Assembly (NCBI RefSeq): GCF_001499995.1
Contig: NZ_LQIU01000001.1
Span: 62,001-126,000 of the forward strand
Reading direction: 5' to 3'
DNA: 64,000 nucleotides
Source: Mycobacterium sp. IS-1496
GTDB lineage: Bacteria > Actinomycetota > Actinomycetes > Mycobacteriales > Mycobacteriaceae
The translations under genes and the position numbers were made by a program. The notes under the pieces were generated by a model. The model was given only the letters and a program-made list of their open reading frames with translations, had not been told where the DNA came from and did not search any database. Of the stretch, positions 17,692-26,207 are shown piece after piece. The first letter of the stretch is position 1. Every line of letters begins with the position of its first letter.

Positions 17692-20118
17692 TTGTCCGAG
17701 CCTCCGCTCTCCGGCTTCGTCGTCGTCGACCTGTCCACTGGGATCGCCGGCGGCTACTGCACGAAACTGCTCGCCGACGGCGGCGCCGAGGTGGTGAAGG
17801 TCGAGCCGCCCGAGGGTGATCCGCTGCGCCGCTGGTCGGCGTCGGGTGCCGACACCGGCGGTGACGGCGCACTGTTCTCGTACCTGGCGTGCTCGAAGCG
17901 CAGCGTGGTGGCCGACCCCACCGAATCCTCGGCCACCGCGTTCGTCGACGATCTGCTGGCGTCGGCCGATGCGGTGGTGTGGTCGCGCGGGTCGGCGGTC
18001 GCCGAGCATCCCGACTTCGCGCCGGCCGCGATGCACCGGCGCCACCCCGACCTGATCGTCACCGCGATCACCCCGTTCGGCCTCGACGGCCCGTGGACGG
18101 ACCGTCCGGCAACGGAATTCACGCTGCAGGCGTGGTCGGGCGGGATCGTCGGGCTGGGCCGCGGCGCCCCGGACCGTGCGCCGGTGTACGTCGGCGGACA
18201 GATCGGCGAGTACCTCGCCGGTGCGTACGCGAGCGCCGCGACGCTGGCCGGCCGGGCCCGCGGTGTCGGCGAGCTGATCGACCTGTCGATGCTCGAGACG
18301 CAGATCCTCGGCCTCACCTACTATCCGGTGACCTACCACCAGATGCTGGACCGGCCATGGCGTGACGCCCGCAAACTCACCGTGCCCGGGATCGCCCGCG
18401 CCAAGGACGGTCTGGTCGACATCGGTTGCGGCACCGCCCAGCAGTGGTTCGATCTGTGCGCGATGACCGGACACGACGAGTGGATCGACGAGAACTCGCC
18501 GCTGTCGATCACCGAACAGGCCAACGAGAAGGCCGAGGAGCTCTACGCCTGGGTGGGCGAGCAGACCGTGGACGAGATCCGCGACCTCGCGTCGGCGTTC
18601 CGCATCCCCAACGCGCCGGTGGCCAACGGCGAGAACGTCGCCACCCTCGACCACTACGTCGAACGCGGCTCGTTCGTCACCAATCCGCGCGACGGGTTCA
18701 CCCAGCCCGGCCCGCCCTACCGGCTGACCCCGCCGGTCCTGCGCGCCCCGCAACCCGCCCCGCGCCTGGGCGAGCACACCGACACCTATCGCCGAAACGA
18801 ACAAACGGGTCAAAAAAAGGCCCGTTTCGGCGCCCAAATGTCCGTTTCGGCGCAATCTTCGGCGCAATCTTCGGCGCAGCCGGGGTTGCCGTTCGAGGGG
18901 CTGCGCGTGCTCGACCTGACGACGTTCTGGGCGGGTCCGTCGTGCACCCACATCCTGGCTCTGCTCGGCGCCGAGGTCATCCACGTCGAGTCCACCCGCC
19001 GCCCGGACGGCACCCGGCTGATCGCCGGCATCCCCGCCACCGAAGAGCAGTGGTGGGAGAAGTCGCCGATCTTCTCGGGGCTGAACACCAACAAGAAGGG
19101 GATCACCCTCGACCTGCACACCCCGCGCGGACGTGAACTGCTCAACCGCCTGATCGAGACCTCCGACGTGGTCGTCGAGAACTTCACCCCCAGGGTGCTC
19201 GACCACCTCGGCCTCGACTTCGCCGCCGTCTCGGCGTTGCGCCCCGACGCGATCATGCTGCGGATGCCCGGCTTCGGGCTCGACGGGCCGTGGCGGGACA
19301 ACCCGGCGTTCGCGTACGTCATCGAGGCCGCGGCCGGAATCAGTTGGCTCACCGGCTATGCCGACCGCAACCCCAACGAGCCGTACTCGGTGGGTGATCC
19401 CAACGCCGGAGTCCACGCGCTCAACGGTCTGCTGCTGGCGCTCGAGCACCGGCGTCGCACCGGACAGGGCGTCCTGGTCGAGGCCGCCATGGTGGACGCC
19501 GCGCTCAACGTCGCGGCCGAACAGGTCATCGAGTACAGCGCCTACGGAGCGCTGCTCCAGCGCGCGGGCAACCGCGGGCCGACCGCGGCACCGCAGAACC
19601 TCTACCGCAGCAGCGACATCGACGAGTTCGGCAGGCCCGACAGCTGGGTCGCGATCGCCGTGGCCACCGACGCACAGTGGGATGCGTTGTGCGCGGCCAT
19701 CGGCGCCGCCGACTGGGCGTCGGACCGCGCGCTCGCGACCCGGGACGGCCGCCGCGCCGCGCACGACGACATCGACGAACGCCTCGCGCAGTGGTGCGGG
19801 GAGCGCAGCGCCGACGACATCGTCGAATGCCTATGGCAGGCAGGTGTTCCGGTGGCGAAGGTGATGCAACCGCACCGGCAGACCGAACTGCCGCAACTCT
19901 CCCACCGCGGCTTCTTCGAAGAGGTCGGCCACCCGGTGAACCGTCCGACGCCACACAGTTCGCTGCCGTTCCGGCTGTCGGCCGGGCCGCAGCGCTTCCA
20001 CCGCCACCCGGCGCCCCTGCTCGGGCAGCACACCGAGGAACTTCTCACCGAACTGGGGCTGACGGCGGACGAAATCGCCCAACTCGCCGCCGACAAGGTG
20101 ATCGGCCACACCGTCTGA
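17692..20118 (+). CDS. Double-domain CaiB/BaiF (type III) CoA-transferase
   Basis: 808 residues from TTG 17692 (AAGGACTAGGG upstream). Two complete family III CoA-transferase domains are joined: residues ~5-365 (GFVVVDLSTGIAGGYCTKLL) and ~400-805 (LRVLDLTTFWAGPSCTHILALLGAEVIHV). The active-site Asp that carries the acyl-enzyme is present in the second half (YSVGDPNAG) but the equivalent stretch of the first half reads VGGQIGEYLAG with no Asp. A ~30-residue Ser/Ala/Gln linker encoded by repetitive DNA joins them. Type III enzymes move CoA between carboxylates. The second half is probably the catalytic one. Confidence 0.85.
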   Translation: MSEPPLSGFVVVDLSTGIAGGYCTKLLADGGAEVVKVEPPEGDPLRRWSASGADTGGDGALFSYLACSKRSVVADPTESSATAFVDDLLASADAVVWSRGSAVAEHPDFAPAAMHRRHPDLIVTAITPFGLDGPWTDRPATEFTLQAWSGGIVGLGRGAPDRAPVYVGGQIGEYLAGAYASAATLAGRARGVGELIDLSMLETQILGLTYYPVTYHQMLDRPWRDARKLTVPGIARAKDGLVDIGCGTAQQWFDLCAMTGHDEWIDENSPLSITEQANEKAEELYAWVGEQTVDEIRDLASAFRIPNAPVANGENVATLDHYVERGSFVTNPRDGFTQPGPPYRLTPPVLRAPQPAPRLGEHTDTYRRNEQTGQKKARFGAQMSVSAQSSAQSSAQPGLPFEGLRVLDLTTFWAGPSCTHILALLGAEVIHVESTRRPDGTRLIAGIPATEEQWWEKSPIFSGLNTNKKGITLDLHTPRGRELLNRLIETSDVVVENFTPRVLDHLGLDFAAVSALRPDAIMLRMPGFGLDGPWRDNPAFAYVIEAAAGISWLTGYADRNPNEPYSVGDPNAGVHALNGLLLALEHRRRTGQGVLVEAAMVDAALNVAAEQVIEYSAYGALLQRAGNRGPTAAPQNLYRSSDIDEFGRPDSWVAIAVATDAQWDALCAAIGAADWASDRALATRDGRRAAHDDIDERLAQWCGERSADDIVECLWQAGVPVAKVMQPHRQTELPQLSHRGFFEEVGHPVNRPTPHSSLPFRLSAGPQRFHRHPAPLLGQHTEELLTELGLTADEIAQLAADKVIGHTV
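18790..18876. repeat. Hairpin and short tandem repeats in the CoA-transferase linker
   Basis: CGCCGAAACG at 18790-18799 pairs with CGTTTCGGCG at 18823-18832, with AAACGGG/CCCGTTT and a run of seven A inside. A further CGTTTCGGCG occurs at 18843-18852, and GCAATCTTCGGC is repeated exactly at 18852-18863 and 18864-18875. The A-rich, repetitive sequence is unlike the flanking codons and lies between the two fused domains, reading in frame as a SAQSSAQSSAQ linker. Confidence 0.75.
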
Positions 20119-20134
20119 CTGGTTGACTCACGCC

Positions 20135-20941
20135 ATGGCCATCGACCCGTCCGGCATCCTGCTCACCGACCGTGTCGCCGTCGTCACCGGCGGGGGCACC
20201 GGTATCGGCCTCGGCATCGCCGCGGGCCTCGCGGCGTTCGGCGCCCGGGTGGCGATCTGGGAGCGCGACGCCGACCGCTGCACGGCCGCCGCCGAATCCG
20301 TCGGCGGCCTCGGCATCGTCACCGACGTTCGCGACTCCGACCAGGTGACGGCGGCCCTCGACCGCACCGCCGCCGAACTGGGCACCGTGACGATCCTGGT
20401 CAACAACGCGGGCGGCACGTTCTCCTCACCGCTGCTGGAGACCAGCGAAAACGCCTGGGACGCACTGTACAAAGCCAATCTGCGCCACGTCCTGATGTGT
20501 ACGCAGCGGGTCGCGCGGAAGATGGTCGCCGCCGGGGTCGGTGGCAGCGTCATCACCGTGACATCGATCGAAGGGGTGCGTGCCGCACCGGGATACGCTG
20601 CGTACGCGGCCGCCAAGGCCGGCGTCATCAACTACACGCAGACGGCCGCATTCGAACTGGCCCAGCACGGTATCCGGGTCAACGCGCTGGCACCCGACGT
20701 CATCGTCACCGAGGGACTGATGGCGCTGTCACCCGACGGCCTGCCCGCGGGCATCGGTGACGCGATACCGATGGGACGGCCCGGCACCGTCGACGAGATC
20801 GCCGGGGCGGCGGTGTTCCTGGCGTCCGATCTGGCCGGATACATCACCGGTCAGACGCTGCACGTCGACGGCGGCACGCACGCGGCGGGCGGCTGGTACC
20901 GGCATCCGCGGACGGGCGCGCCCACCCTGGGGCCGGGTTAG
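20135..20941 (+). CDS. Short-chain dehydrogenase/reductase
   Basis: 268 residues from ATG 20135; a TTG at 20123 is in frame. Classical SDR motifs: TGGGTGIGLGIA near 19, IWERDA after beta-2, NNAGGT, active-site Ser in TVTSIEG and Tyr/Lys in YAAYAAAKAG. It is the last gene of the long plus-strand run, and its stop overlaps the convergent epimerase stop by four bases. It is likely a beta-hydroxyacyl or alcohol dehydrogenase of the pathway; the substrate is unknown. Confidence 0.82.
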   Translation: MAIDPSGILLTDRVAVVTGGGTGIGLGIAAGLAAFGARVAIWERDADRCTAAAESVGGLGIVTDVRDSDQVTAALDRTAAELGTVTILVNNAGGTFSSPLLETSENAWDALYKANLRHVLMCTQRVARKMVAAGVGGSVITVTSIEGVRAAPGYAAYAAAKAGVINYTQTAAFELAQHGIRVNALAPDVIVTEGLMALSPDGLPAGIGDAIPMGRPGTVDEIAGAAVFLASDLAGYITGQTLHVDGGTHAAGGWYRHPRTGAPTLGPG

Positions 20942-22005
20942 CGGGGCCGGTCGAGCCCCGGTTCGCCGAGCCGGGAGCGGATCGCGGCCCAAGGGTCGGC
21001 GTACTTGCCCGGCATGTTCCGGTAGGCGGACTGGCGGGCGACGAATATCCGCGCCAGCGGCGCGAGCAGCTGTATCGGGTAGCGCAGCAGCCCCACCTGA
21101 CCGCGCATCTCGGCGAGCATGTCGGGCCACGAATGATGTTGGAACTGCAGGGCTTCCTGCGCCCGTGCCGTGTCCATCCAGTCGGTGATGAACCAGGCCT
21201 CGTCGCGGTCGGGGTCACCCGGACGGCCGGGCGGCAGTGCTCCGGCCAACCCGCGGGCGCCCGCGAGCGCGGCCCCGACCTCGCCCTGACGGATCTTGTG
21301 GGTGTCGTCCCCGGCGATGAGCAGGATCTCGCCCACGACGTCGGCGGTGGTGGCCGCGGCGAACGCCCACGCGACGTCACGCACGTCGACGCTGTGGAGC
21401 CGTCCGTCGGTCGGCAGTGCGCTCTCGAAGAACAACGCGTCGGTGGTGAACGGCATGGCCTTCGGGTCGACACTGAGCACGCCGCCGAGACGCAGCACCA
21501 CCCACTGGAGGCTCGACGCGCGCACGATCTCCTCGGCCTCGAGCTTGTGCCCGCCGTACAGTTCGGTCGGATTCGGCGGGGTGTCCGCGCTGACCGGGTC
21601 GGTGTGCCGGTGCGGGTTGCGGGCGCCGTACACCGCGTTGCTCGAGGCCTGGACGAAGCGGGGCGGCTGCGGCAGCGCCTCGGCCGCCCGCACCAGCGTC
21701 GCGGTGGCGTCCACGTTGACCTTCCGCGCCACCTTCGGGTTGCGATAGATCGGCGGCGGGATCACGGCGGCGAGGTGGATGATCGCGGACGGAGCCACCT
21801 CAGCGAGTAGCCCGTCGACCTGTGCGGCGTCGGTGAGGTCCGCCCAGCGCGCCTCGGCGCCGTCGGGCAGCGACGCGGCGGCCTTGCGGTTGGCATCCGT
21901 CTGGAGGTCGGTCGCGACCACCCGCCGGCCCAGTTCGGCCAACCGGCGCACCGTCTGCGAACCGACCAGGCCGAAACCGCCGGTAACGAGCACCGCGTCT
22001 GACAT
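20938..22005 (-). CDS. NAD(P)-dependent epimerase/dehydratase (extended SDR)
   Basis: 355 residues; ATG 22005 follows TAGGAGAAC. Extended-SDR features: VTGGFGLVGSQTVRRL near 7, ATDLQTD, HLAAVIPPP, SSNAVYG, and active-site Tyr/Lys in LYGGHKLEAEE. The C-terminal substrate domain ends with a hydrophobic patch (YPIQLLAPLARIFVA). The family includes sugar epimerases, 3-beta-hydroxysteroid dehydrogenases and reductases. The gene is divergent from an acyltransferase and convergent with the catabolic run, so its link to either is uncertain. Confidence 0.78.
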   Translation of the reverse strand: MSDAVLVTGGFGLVGSQTVRRLAELGRRVVATDLQTDANRKAAASLPDGAEARWADLTDAAQVDGLLAEVAPSAIIHLAAVIPPPIYRNPKVARKVNVDATATLVRAAEALPQPPRFVQASSNAVYGARNPHRHTDPVSADTPPNPTELYGGHKLEAEEIVRASSLQWVVLRLGGVLSVDPKAMPFTTDALFFESALPTDGRLHSVDVRDVAWAFAAATTADVVGEILLIAGDDTHKIRQGEVGAALAGARGLAGALPPGRPGDPDRDEAWFITDWMDTARAQEALQFQHHSWPDMLAEMRGQVGLLRYPIQLLAPLARIFVARQSAYRNMPGKYADPWAAIRSRLGEPGLDRPR

Positions 22006-22060
22006 TGTTCTCCTACGAGGTCGTCACGCAGAACAGGTGATTATGGTGTTCTCCTTTAGC

Positions 22061-22077
22061 GAGAGTAACGTATTCGC
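22061..22077. promoter_or_regulatory. Imperfect dyad in epimerase/acyltransferase divergent promoter
   Basis: GAGAGTA-ACG-TATTCGC (22061-22077) is a partial palindrome whose halves resemble the GAGAATA/TATTCTC half-sites found at 28038-28052. It lies in the 108-base gap between the two divergent starts. The match is incomplete (5 of 7), so it is a weak regulatory candidate. Confidence 0.3.
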
Positions 22078-22113
22078 TGATCCGAAAGGATCGCCAGCCG
22101 TCAGGGGGAGCCG

Positions 22114-22944
22114 ATGAGCGACGAAGATCGAGGCGAGGGCAAGCGGGTGCCGCCCGACCGGCCGGAGGTCGCGAAGTGGGATCCGGAATTCACCGCGGCG
22201 ATCGCGAAGACGGTCGGTGCCGCGATCAGACGCTACTTTCGCTCGGAGGTCCGCGGTCTGGACACGATGCCGTCCGCCGGCGGCGCACTCGTGGTGTCGA
22301 ACCACTCCGGGGGCATGCTCACACCCGACGTCCTGATCTTCGCCCCGGCCTTCTACGACGAGTTCGGCTTCGACCGGCCGGTGTACACGCTGGCGCACTA
22401 CGGTGTGTTCGTTCCCCCGGTGGGCAGCCTGCTGCGCCGCGCGGGGGTGATCGAGGCCAGCCGCGAGAACGCGGGAAACGCGCTGCGCTCGGGCGCGGTG
22501 GTGCTGGTGTTCCCCGGTGGCGACTACGACTCCTACCGACCCACGTTCTCCGAGAACAAGATCGACTTCGCCGGCCGGACCGGCTATGTCCGCACCGCGA
22601 TCGAGGCCGGTGTGCCGATCGTGCCGATGGTGTCGATCGGCGGACAGGAGACCCAGCTCTTCCTCGCCCGCGGTGACTCGCTGGCCCGGCGGCTGGGGCT
22701 CAAGAAGATCCGCATGGAGATCCTGCCGGTCAGCATCGGCTTCCCGTTCGGACTGTCGGCGATCTTCCCGCCCAACCTGCCGCTGCCGTCGAAAGTCGTG
22801 ACCAGGGTGCTCGAACCGATCGACATCGCCGCACAATTCGGCGAGGATCCGGACGTGGACGAAGTCGACAGGCATGTGCGCACGGCGATGCAGGAGGCGC
22901 TCGACGAGCTCGCGCGCGAACGCCGATTCCCGGTGATCGGATGA
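22114..22944 (+). CDS. Lysophospholipid acyltransferase (PlsC-like) family protein
   Basis: 276 residues, ATG 22114 after AGGGGGAG. The acyltransferase block VVSNHSGGMLTPD holds the catalytic His, followed by GVIEASRENA and the substrate motif VLVFPGGDYDSYRP, then GVPIVPMVSIGGQE. These are glycerolipid acyltransferase motifs; no long transmembrane helix is evident. It overlaps the downstream acyl-CoA synthetase by four bases. Acyltransferase, synthetase and WS/DGAT side by side resemble the M. tuberculosis Rv1425-Rv1428c neighbourhood as remembered. A role in glycerolipid or storage lipid assembly is likely. Confidence 0.8.
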   Translation: MSDEDRGEGKRVPPDRPEVAKWDPEFTAAIAKTVGAAIRRYFRSEVRGLDTMPSAGGALVVSNHSGGMLTPDVLIFAPAFYDEFGFDRPVYTLAHYGVFVPPVGSLLRRAGVIEASRENAGNALRSGAVVLVFPGGDYDSYRPTFSENKIDFAGRTGYVRTAIEAGVPIVPMVSIGGQETQLFLARGDSLARRLGLKKIRMEILPVSIGFPFGLSAIFPPNLPLPSKVVTRVLEPIDIAAQFGEDPDVDEVDRHVRTAMQEALDELARERRFPVIG

Positions 22945-24584
22945 ACCCGGTGCTGGGCGACACCGCGGCCAAGGTGGGCGCAAGCCTCGGGCTGATGCAG
23001 ACGCTGTGGCGCGCCCGCCTCATCGCCCCCATGCGTCCGGACCGCTACCTGAAGATGGGCGCGGCCGTGCGCCGGGTCGGCGTGACGGCCACGGTCGGTT
23101 TCGCCACCGCGGCGCAGCGCTGCCCCGACCGGCCCGGGCTGATCGACGAACGCGGTGCGTTGACGTTCAAGGAACTCGACGACGACTCGGATGCGCTCGC
23201 CGCAGCGCTGCAGGGCCTGCCCGGCGGAACGCCGGGCACGGTCGCGATCATGTGCCGGAACCACCGCGGGTTCATCGAGGCCCTGTTGGCCGCCAACCGC
23301 ATCGGCGCGAACGCACTCCTGCTGAATACCTCTTTCGCCGGCCCGGCCCTGGCCGAGGTCGCCGAACGCGAGGGCGCCGACGTCGTGATCTACGACGAGG
23401 AGTTCGGCGAGACCGTCGAACGCGCCCTGGCCGGTCTGCCCGACGCCGTCCGCATCGTCGCCTGGACCGACGAGCCCGGCAGCGCCGAGACCACCGTGGA
23501 CGGCTTGATCGACGCGCACCGGGGCCGGCGCCCCCCGCCCGCCGAACGCAGCAGCGAGATCATCCTGCTGACCTCGGGGACCACCGGAACCCCCAAGGGC
23601 GCCAAGCGTTCTGCGGGCAGCGGCGGCGCGGGCGACCTCAAGGCCGTGCTGGACCGGACGCCGTGGCGCGCCGAGGAGACCACCGTCATCGCCGCGCCGA
23701 TGTTCCACGCCTGGGGCTTCTCGCAGCTGTTGTTCGCCGGACTGCTGGCGTGCACCATCGTCACCCGTCGCCGGTTCGACCCTGAGGCCACGCTGGCTCT
23801 GGTCGACGAGCACCGGGCCACCGGGCTGATCGTGGTGCCGGTGATGTTCGACCGCATCATGGACTTGCCCGACGAGGTGCGGGCGCGCTACAGCGGCCGG
23901 TCGCTGCGGTTCGCGGCCGCCTCCGGGTCGCGGATGCGGCCGGACGTCGTCACCGCGTTCATGGACCAGTTCGGCGACGTCATCTACAACAACTACAACG
24001 CCACCGAGGCCGGCATGATCGCCACCGCGACACCCGCCGACCTGCGTGCGGCACCCGACACCGCGGGCACGGCCGCCGACGGCACCGAGATCCGCATCTT
24101 CGATCCCGAGTTCCGCGAGCTGCCCCCCGGCGAGACCGGCAGCATCTTCGTCCGCAGCGGCACGCTGTTCGACGGTTACACCTCCGGTTCGACGAAGGAC
24201 TTCCACGACGGCTTCATGTCCTCGGGGGACGTCGGATACCTGGACGAGAACGGCCGGTTGTTCGTGGTCGGCCGCGACGACGAGATGATCGTCTCCGGCG
24301 GCGAGAACGTCTATCCGATCGAGGTCGAGAAGACCCTCGCCGCGCATCCCGGGGTCGCCGAGGCCGAGGTGCTCGGGGTGGACGACGAGAAGTACGGTCA
24401 GCGCCTCGCCGCGTTCGTGGTGCCCGCAGCCGGGGCGTCGATCAGCGCCGACGAGCTCAAGGAGCACGTGCGCGACAACCTGGCGAATTACAAAGTGCCG
24501 CGCGACATCGTGATCCTCGACGAACTACCCCGCGGCGGTACCGGCAAGGTGCTGCGCAACGAGTTGCGTGCGCACCTCGACTAA
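22941..24584 (+). CDS. AMP-forming fatty acyl-CoA synthetase (FadD-like)
   Basis: 547 residues. The ANL-superfamily P-loop LLTSGTTGTPKGAK lies near 210, the acyl site motif YNNYNATEAG near 353, SSGDVGYLDENGRLFVVGRDDEMI gives the hinge, and the C-terminal Lys is in PRGGTGKVLRN. It activates a carboxylic acid with ATP and CoA. The N-terminal ~50 residues precede the core, as in mycobacterial FadD12-type proteins. It overlaps the acyltransferase start-side gene and is convergent with the WS/DGAT gene by four bases, suggesting a supply of acyl-CoA for that locus. Confidence 0.88.
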   Translation: MNPVLGDTAAKVGASLGLMQTLWRARLIAPMRPDRYLKMGAAVRRVGVTATVGFATAAQRCPDRPGLIDERGALTFKELDDDSDALAAALQGLPGGTPGTVAIMCRNHRGFIEALLAANRIGANALLLNTSFAGPALAEVAEREGADVVIYDEEFGETVERALAGLPDAVRIVAWTDEPGSAETTVDGLIDAHRGRRPPPAERSSEIILLTSGTTGTPKGAKRSAGSGGAGDLKAVLDRTPWRAEETTVIAAPMFHAWGFSQLLFAGLLACTIVTRRRFDPEATLALVDEHRATGLIVVPVMFDRIMDLPDEVRARYSGRSLRFAAASGSRMRPDVVTAFMDQFGDVIYNNYNATEAGMIATATPADLRAAPDTAGTAADGTEIRIFDPEFRELPPGETGSIFVRSGTLFDGYTSGSTKDFHDGFMSSGDVGYLDENGRLFVVGRDDEMIVSGGENVYPIEVEKTLAAHPGVAEAEVLGVDDEKYGQRLAAFVVPAAGASISADELKEHVRDNLANYKVPRDIVILDELPRGGTGKVLRNELRAHLD

Positions 24585-26035
24585 CCGACGGCGGCGGTGG
24601 CCGGCGCCATCGCGGTGTCGATCGCGCGCAGTTCCGCGGGCAGCCCTGCGGCCTCGCGGATCTCGACGAGCGCATGCACCATCGCGTCGGTCGCTTCGTG
24701 GATGTCTTTGAAGGTCTGATCGTCGGAGAGCACCGAGATGTCGACCTGGTCGACGTAACTCCACACCGTCATGTTGAAGGCGCTCGCCGGCGAAAGCACA
24801 CCGACGGAATAGATCTCGGTGACGTCGGCGCCGCCGATGTGTCCGCGCTCGCGTGGGCCGGGCACGCTCGACACCGCGACGTTCATGATGCGGTTGTGCG
24901 CGGCGTGCTCGGACTGCCAGCGGAACGCGGTGGGCGCGACGGGTGGCGGCAGATACTCCATCATCCGGCCCTGCAGCCGCGGGCCGATCAGGTCGTGAAC
25001 CTCCTTGGCACGCTTGGTGGCCAGCGCGGTCAGCCGCACCCGGCGCAACGGATCGTCGATGTGCACGGGCAGCGACACCGCCAGCCCGCTGATCTCGTTG
25101 CCGGTCACCCGGTCGGGGGAGCGGTCGGTGGCCACGGGCACCGACGCCAGCAGGGGCCGGTCGGCGCGGCCGTCGTAACGCAGCAGCAGTTCGCGTAGCC
25201 CGCCGGCGCTGATCGACAGCACCAGGTCGTTGAACGTGACCCCGAGGTGCCGGGCGGTCTCCTTCAGGTCCGCCAGCGACACCGAGGCGGTGGCGAAGGT
25301 CCGCCCGGGCGACACCACATGGTTGAGGAACGTCGGCGGCGTCCGGAACATCTTCGCCATCTCGTCGGCGCCATGCTGCTCGCGCCCACGCCGCCGGACC
25401 CGGACCATGCCGCGCACCGCCTCGCCCACCAGGCCGGGGAATTCGGCGGCCTTCTGCAGATGGTCGCGGCCCGCCTCGGCGAGCAACTGCGATTTCGTCG
25501 GGGGCTGACAGGTGGTGTACTCGTCGCTCTCGGGGGTCACGTCGCCGCCCGCCAGATCCATCAGCCGCGCCAGCAGGTTCGCCGACGCGACCCCGTCGGC
25601 CAGGGTGTGGTGCACCTTGCCGATCAGCGCGAACCGGTTGTCGGCCATGCCCTCTGCGAAGTAGAACTCCCACAGCGGCCGGTCCCGGTCGAGCGGCGTG
25701 CTGGCGATCCGCCCGATGACTTCGTCGAGTTCCCGGCGACCGCCGGGGGAGGGCACCGACACCGTGCGGACGTGGTAGTCCAGATCGACGTCGCAGTTCT
25801 CCTGCCACATCGGGTGGTGGAACCGCAGCGGGATGTCGACCAGTCGATAACGCAGCGGTTCGAGCAGATGCAGCCGGCGGGCGATGGTGCGCCGGAACAC
25901 CGCGAACGAGTACGGGCTGTCGTGGGTGGCGTCGTAGGAGGTGGCGTCGATGATCGCCACCTTCAGGGTGTGGGTGTGCAGGTTGGGCGTCTCGCTGTAC
26001 AGCAGCATCGCGTCCATGCCGTTGAGTCGCTTCAC
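24581..26035 (-). CDS. Wax ester synthase / diacylglycerol acyltransferase (WS/DGAT)
   Basis: 484 residues from GTG 26035 after CGGAGGTGGG. The defining HHxxxDG motif is HHTLADG at 142-148, with PLWEFYFAEG before it and NVAVSSVPGP in the C-terminal half, all typical of mycobacterial triacylglycerol synthases. The enzyme transfers an acyl group from acyl-CoA to diacylglycerol or a long alcohol at the membrane. It is convergent with the acyl-CoA synthetase, sharing four bases at the stops. Fifteen-odd paralogues are normal in mycobacteria, so the precise role is open. Confidence 0.92.
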   Translation of the reverse strand: MKRLNGMDAMLLYSETPNLHTHTLKVAIIDATSYDATHDSPYSFAVFRRTIARRLHLLEPLRYRLVDIPLRFHHPMWQENCDVDLDYHVRTVSVPSPGGRRELDEVIGRIASTPLDRDRPLWEFYFAEGMADNRFALIGKVHHTLADGVASANLLARLMDLAGGDVTPESDEYTTCQPPTKSQLLAEAGRDHLQKAAEFPGLVGEAVRGMVRVRRRGREQHGADEMAKMFRTPPTFLNHVVSPGRTFATASVSLADLKETARHLGVTFNDLVLSISAGGLRELLLRYDGRADRPLLASVPVATDRSPDRVTGNEISGLAVSLPVHIDDPLRRVRLTALATKRAKEVHDLIGPRLQGRMMEYLPPPVAPTAFRWQSEHAAHNRIMNVAVSSVPGPRERGHIGGADVTEIYSVGVLSPASAFNMTVWSYVDQVDISVLSDDQTFKDIHEATDAMVHALVEIREAAGLPAELRAIDTAMAPATAAVG

Positions 26036-26163
26036 GCCCCACCTCCGTCCTCGCCCGCCCGTAAAAGGAGGTATCCCCGCAATGGCGAGAGTTCATGCAA
26101 CCACCCTGGCGCGGTGGCTACGCCGGTTTTGCCGGAATGGACCCGCCGAGACCCGAACGCGAG

Positions 26164-26194
26164 CCGGGGACCCCGCCTGTGGCGAGGTCCCCGG
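26164..26194. terminator. Strong hairpin between WS/DGAT and SDR
   Basis: CCGGGGACC (26164-26172) pairs perfectly with GGTCCCCGG (26186-26194); an inner CGCC/GGCG extends the structure. It sits just beyond the stop of the minus-strand SDR and has no T-run, as in the U-less intrinsic terminators described for mycobacteria. Confidence 0.7.
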
Positions 26195-26207
26195 TTGGCC
26201 AGAGGTG

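Noticed and set aside
18852-18876. Short direct repeats considered as a CRISPR or satellite array
   Set aside because: Only two 12-base copies with no spacers, in frame within a gene.
17680-19764. A 694-codon open frame on the minus strand opposite the fused CoA-transferase
   Set aside because: It is an Arg/Gly/Asp-rich shadow frame without recognisable domains; the plus strand shows two full CoA-transferase domains. Similar antisense frames at 3831-5468, 22584-24467 and 41893-44088 were dismissed for the same reason.
26060-26090. AAAAGGAGGT followed by ATG at 26082 on the plus strand, looking like a small gene start
   Set aside because: The frame has no nearby stop and runs antisense through the whole SDR gene with no domain; it is a chance ribosome-binding-like sequence in a gap.
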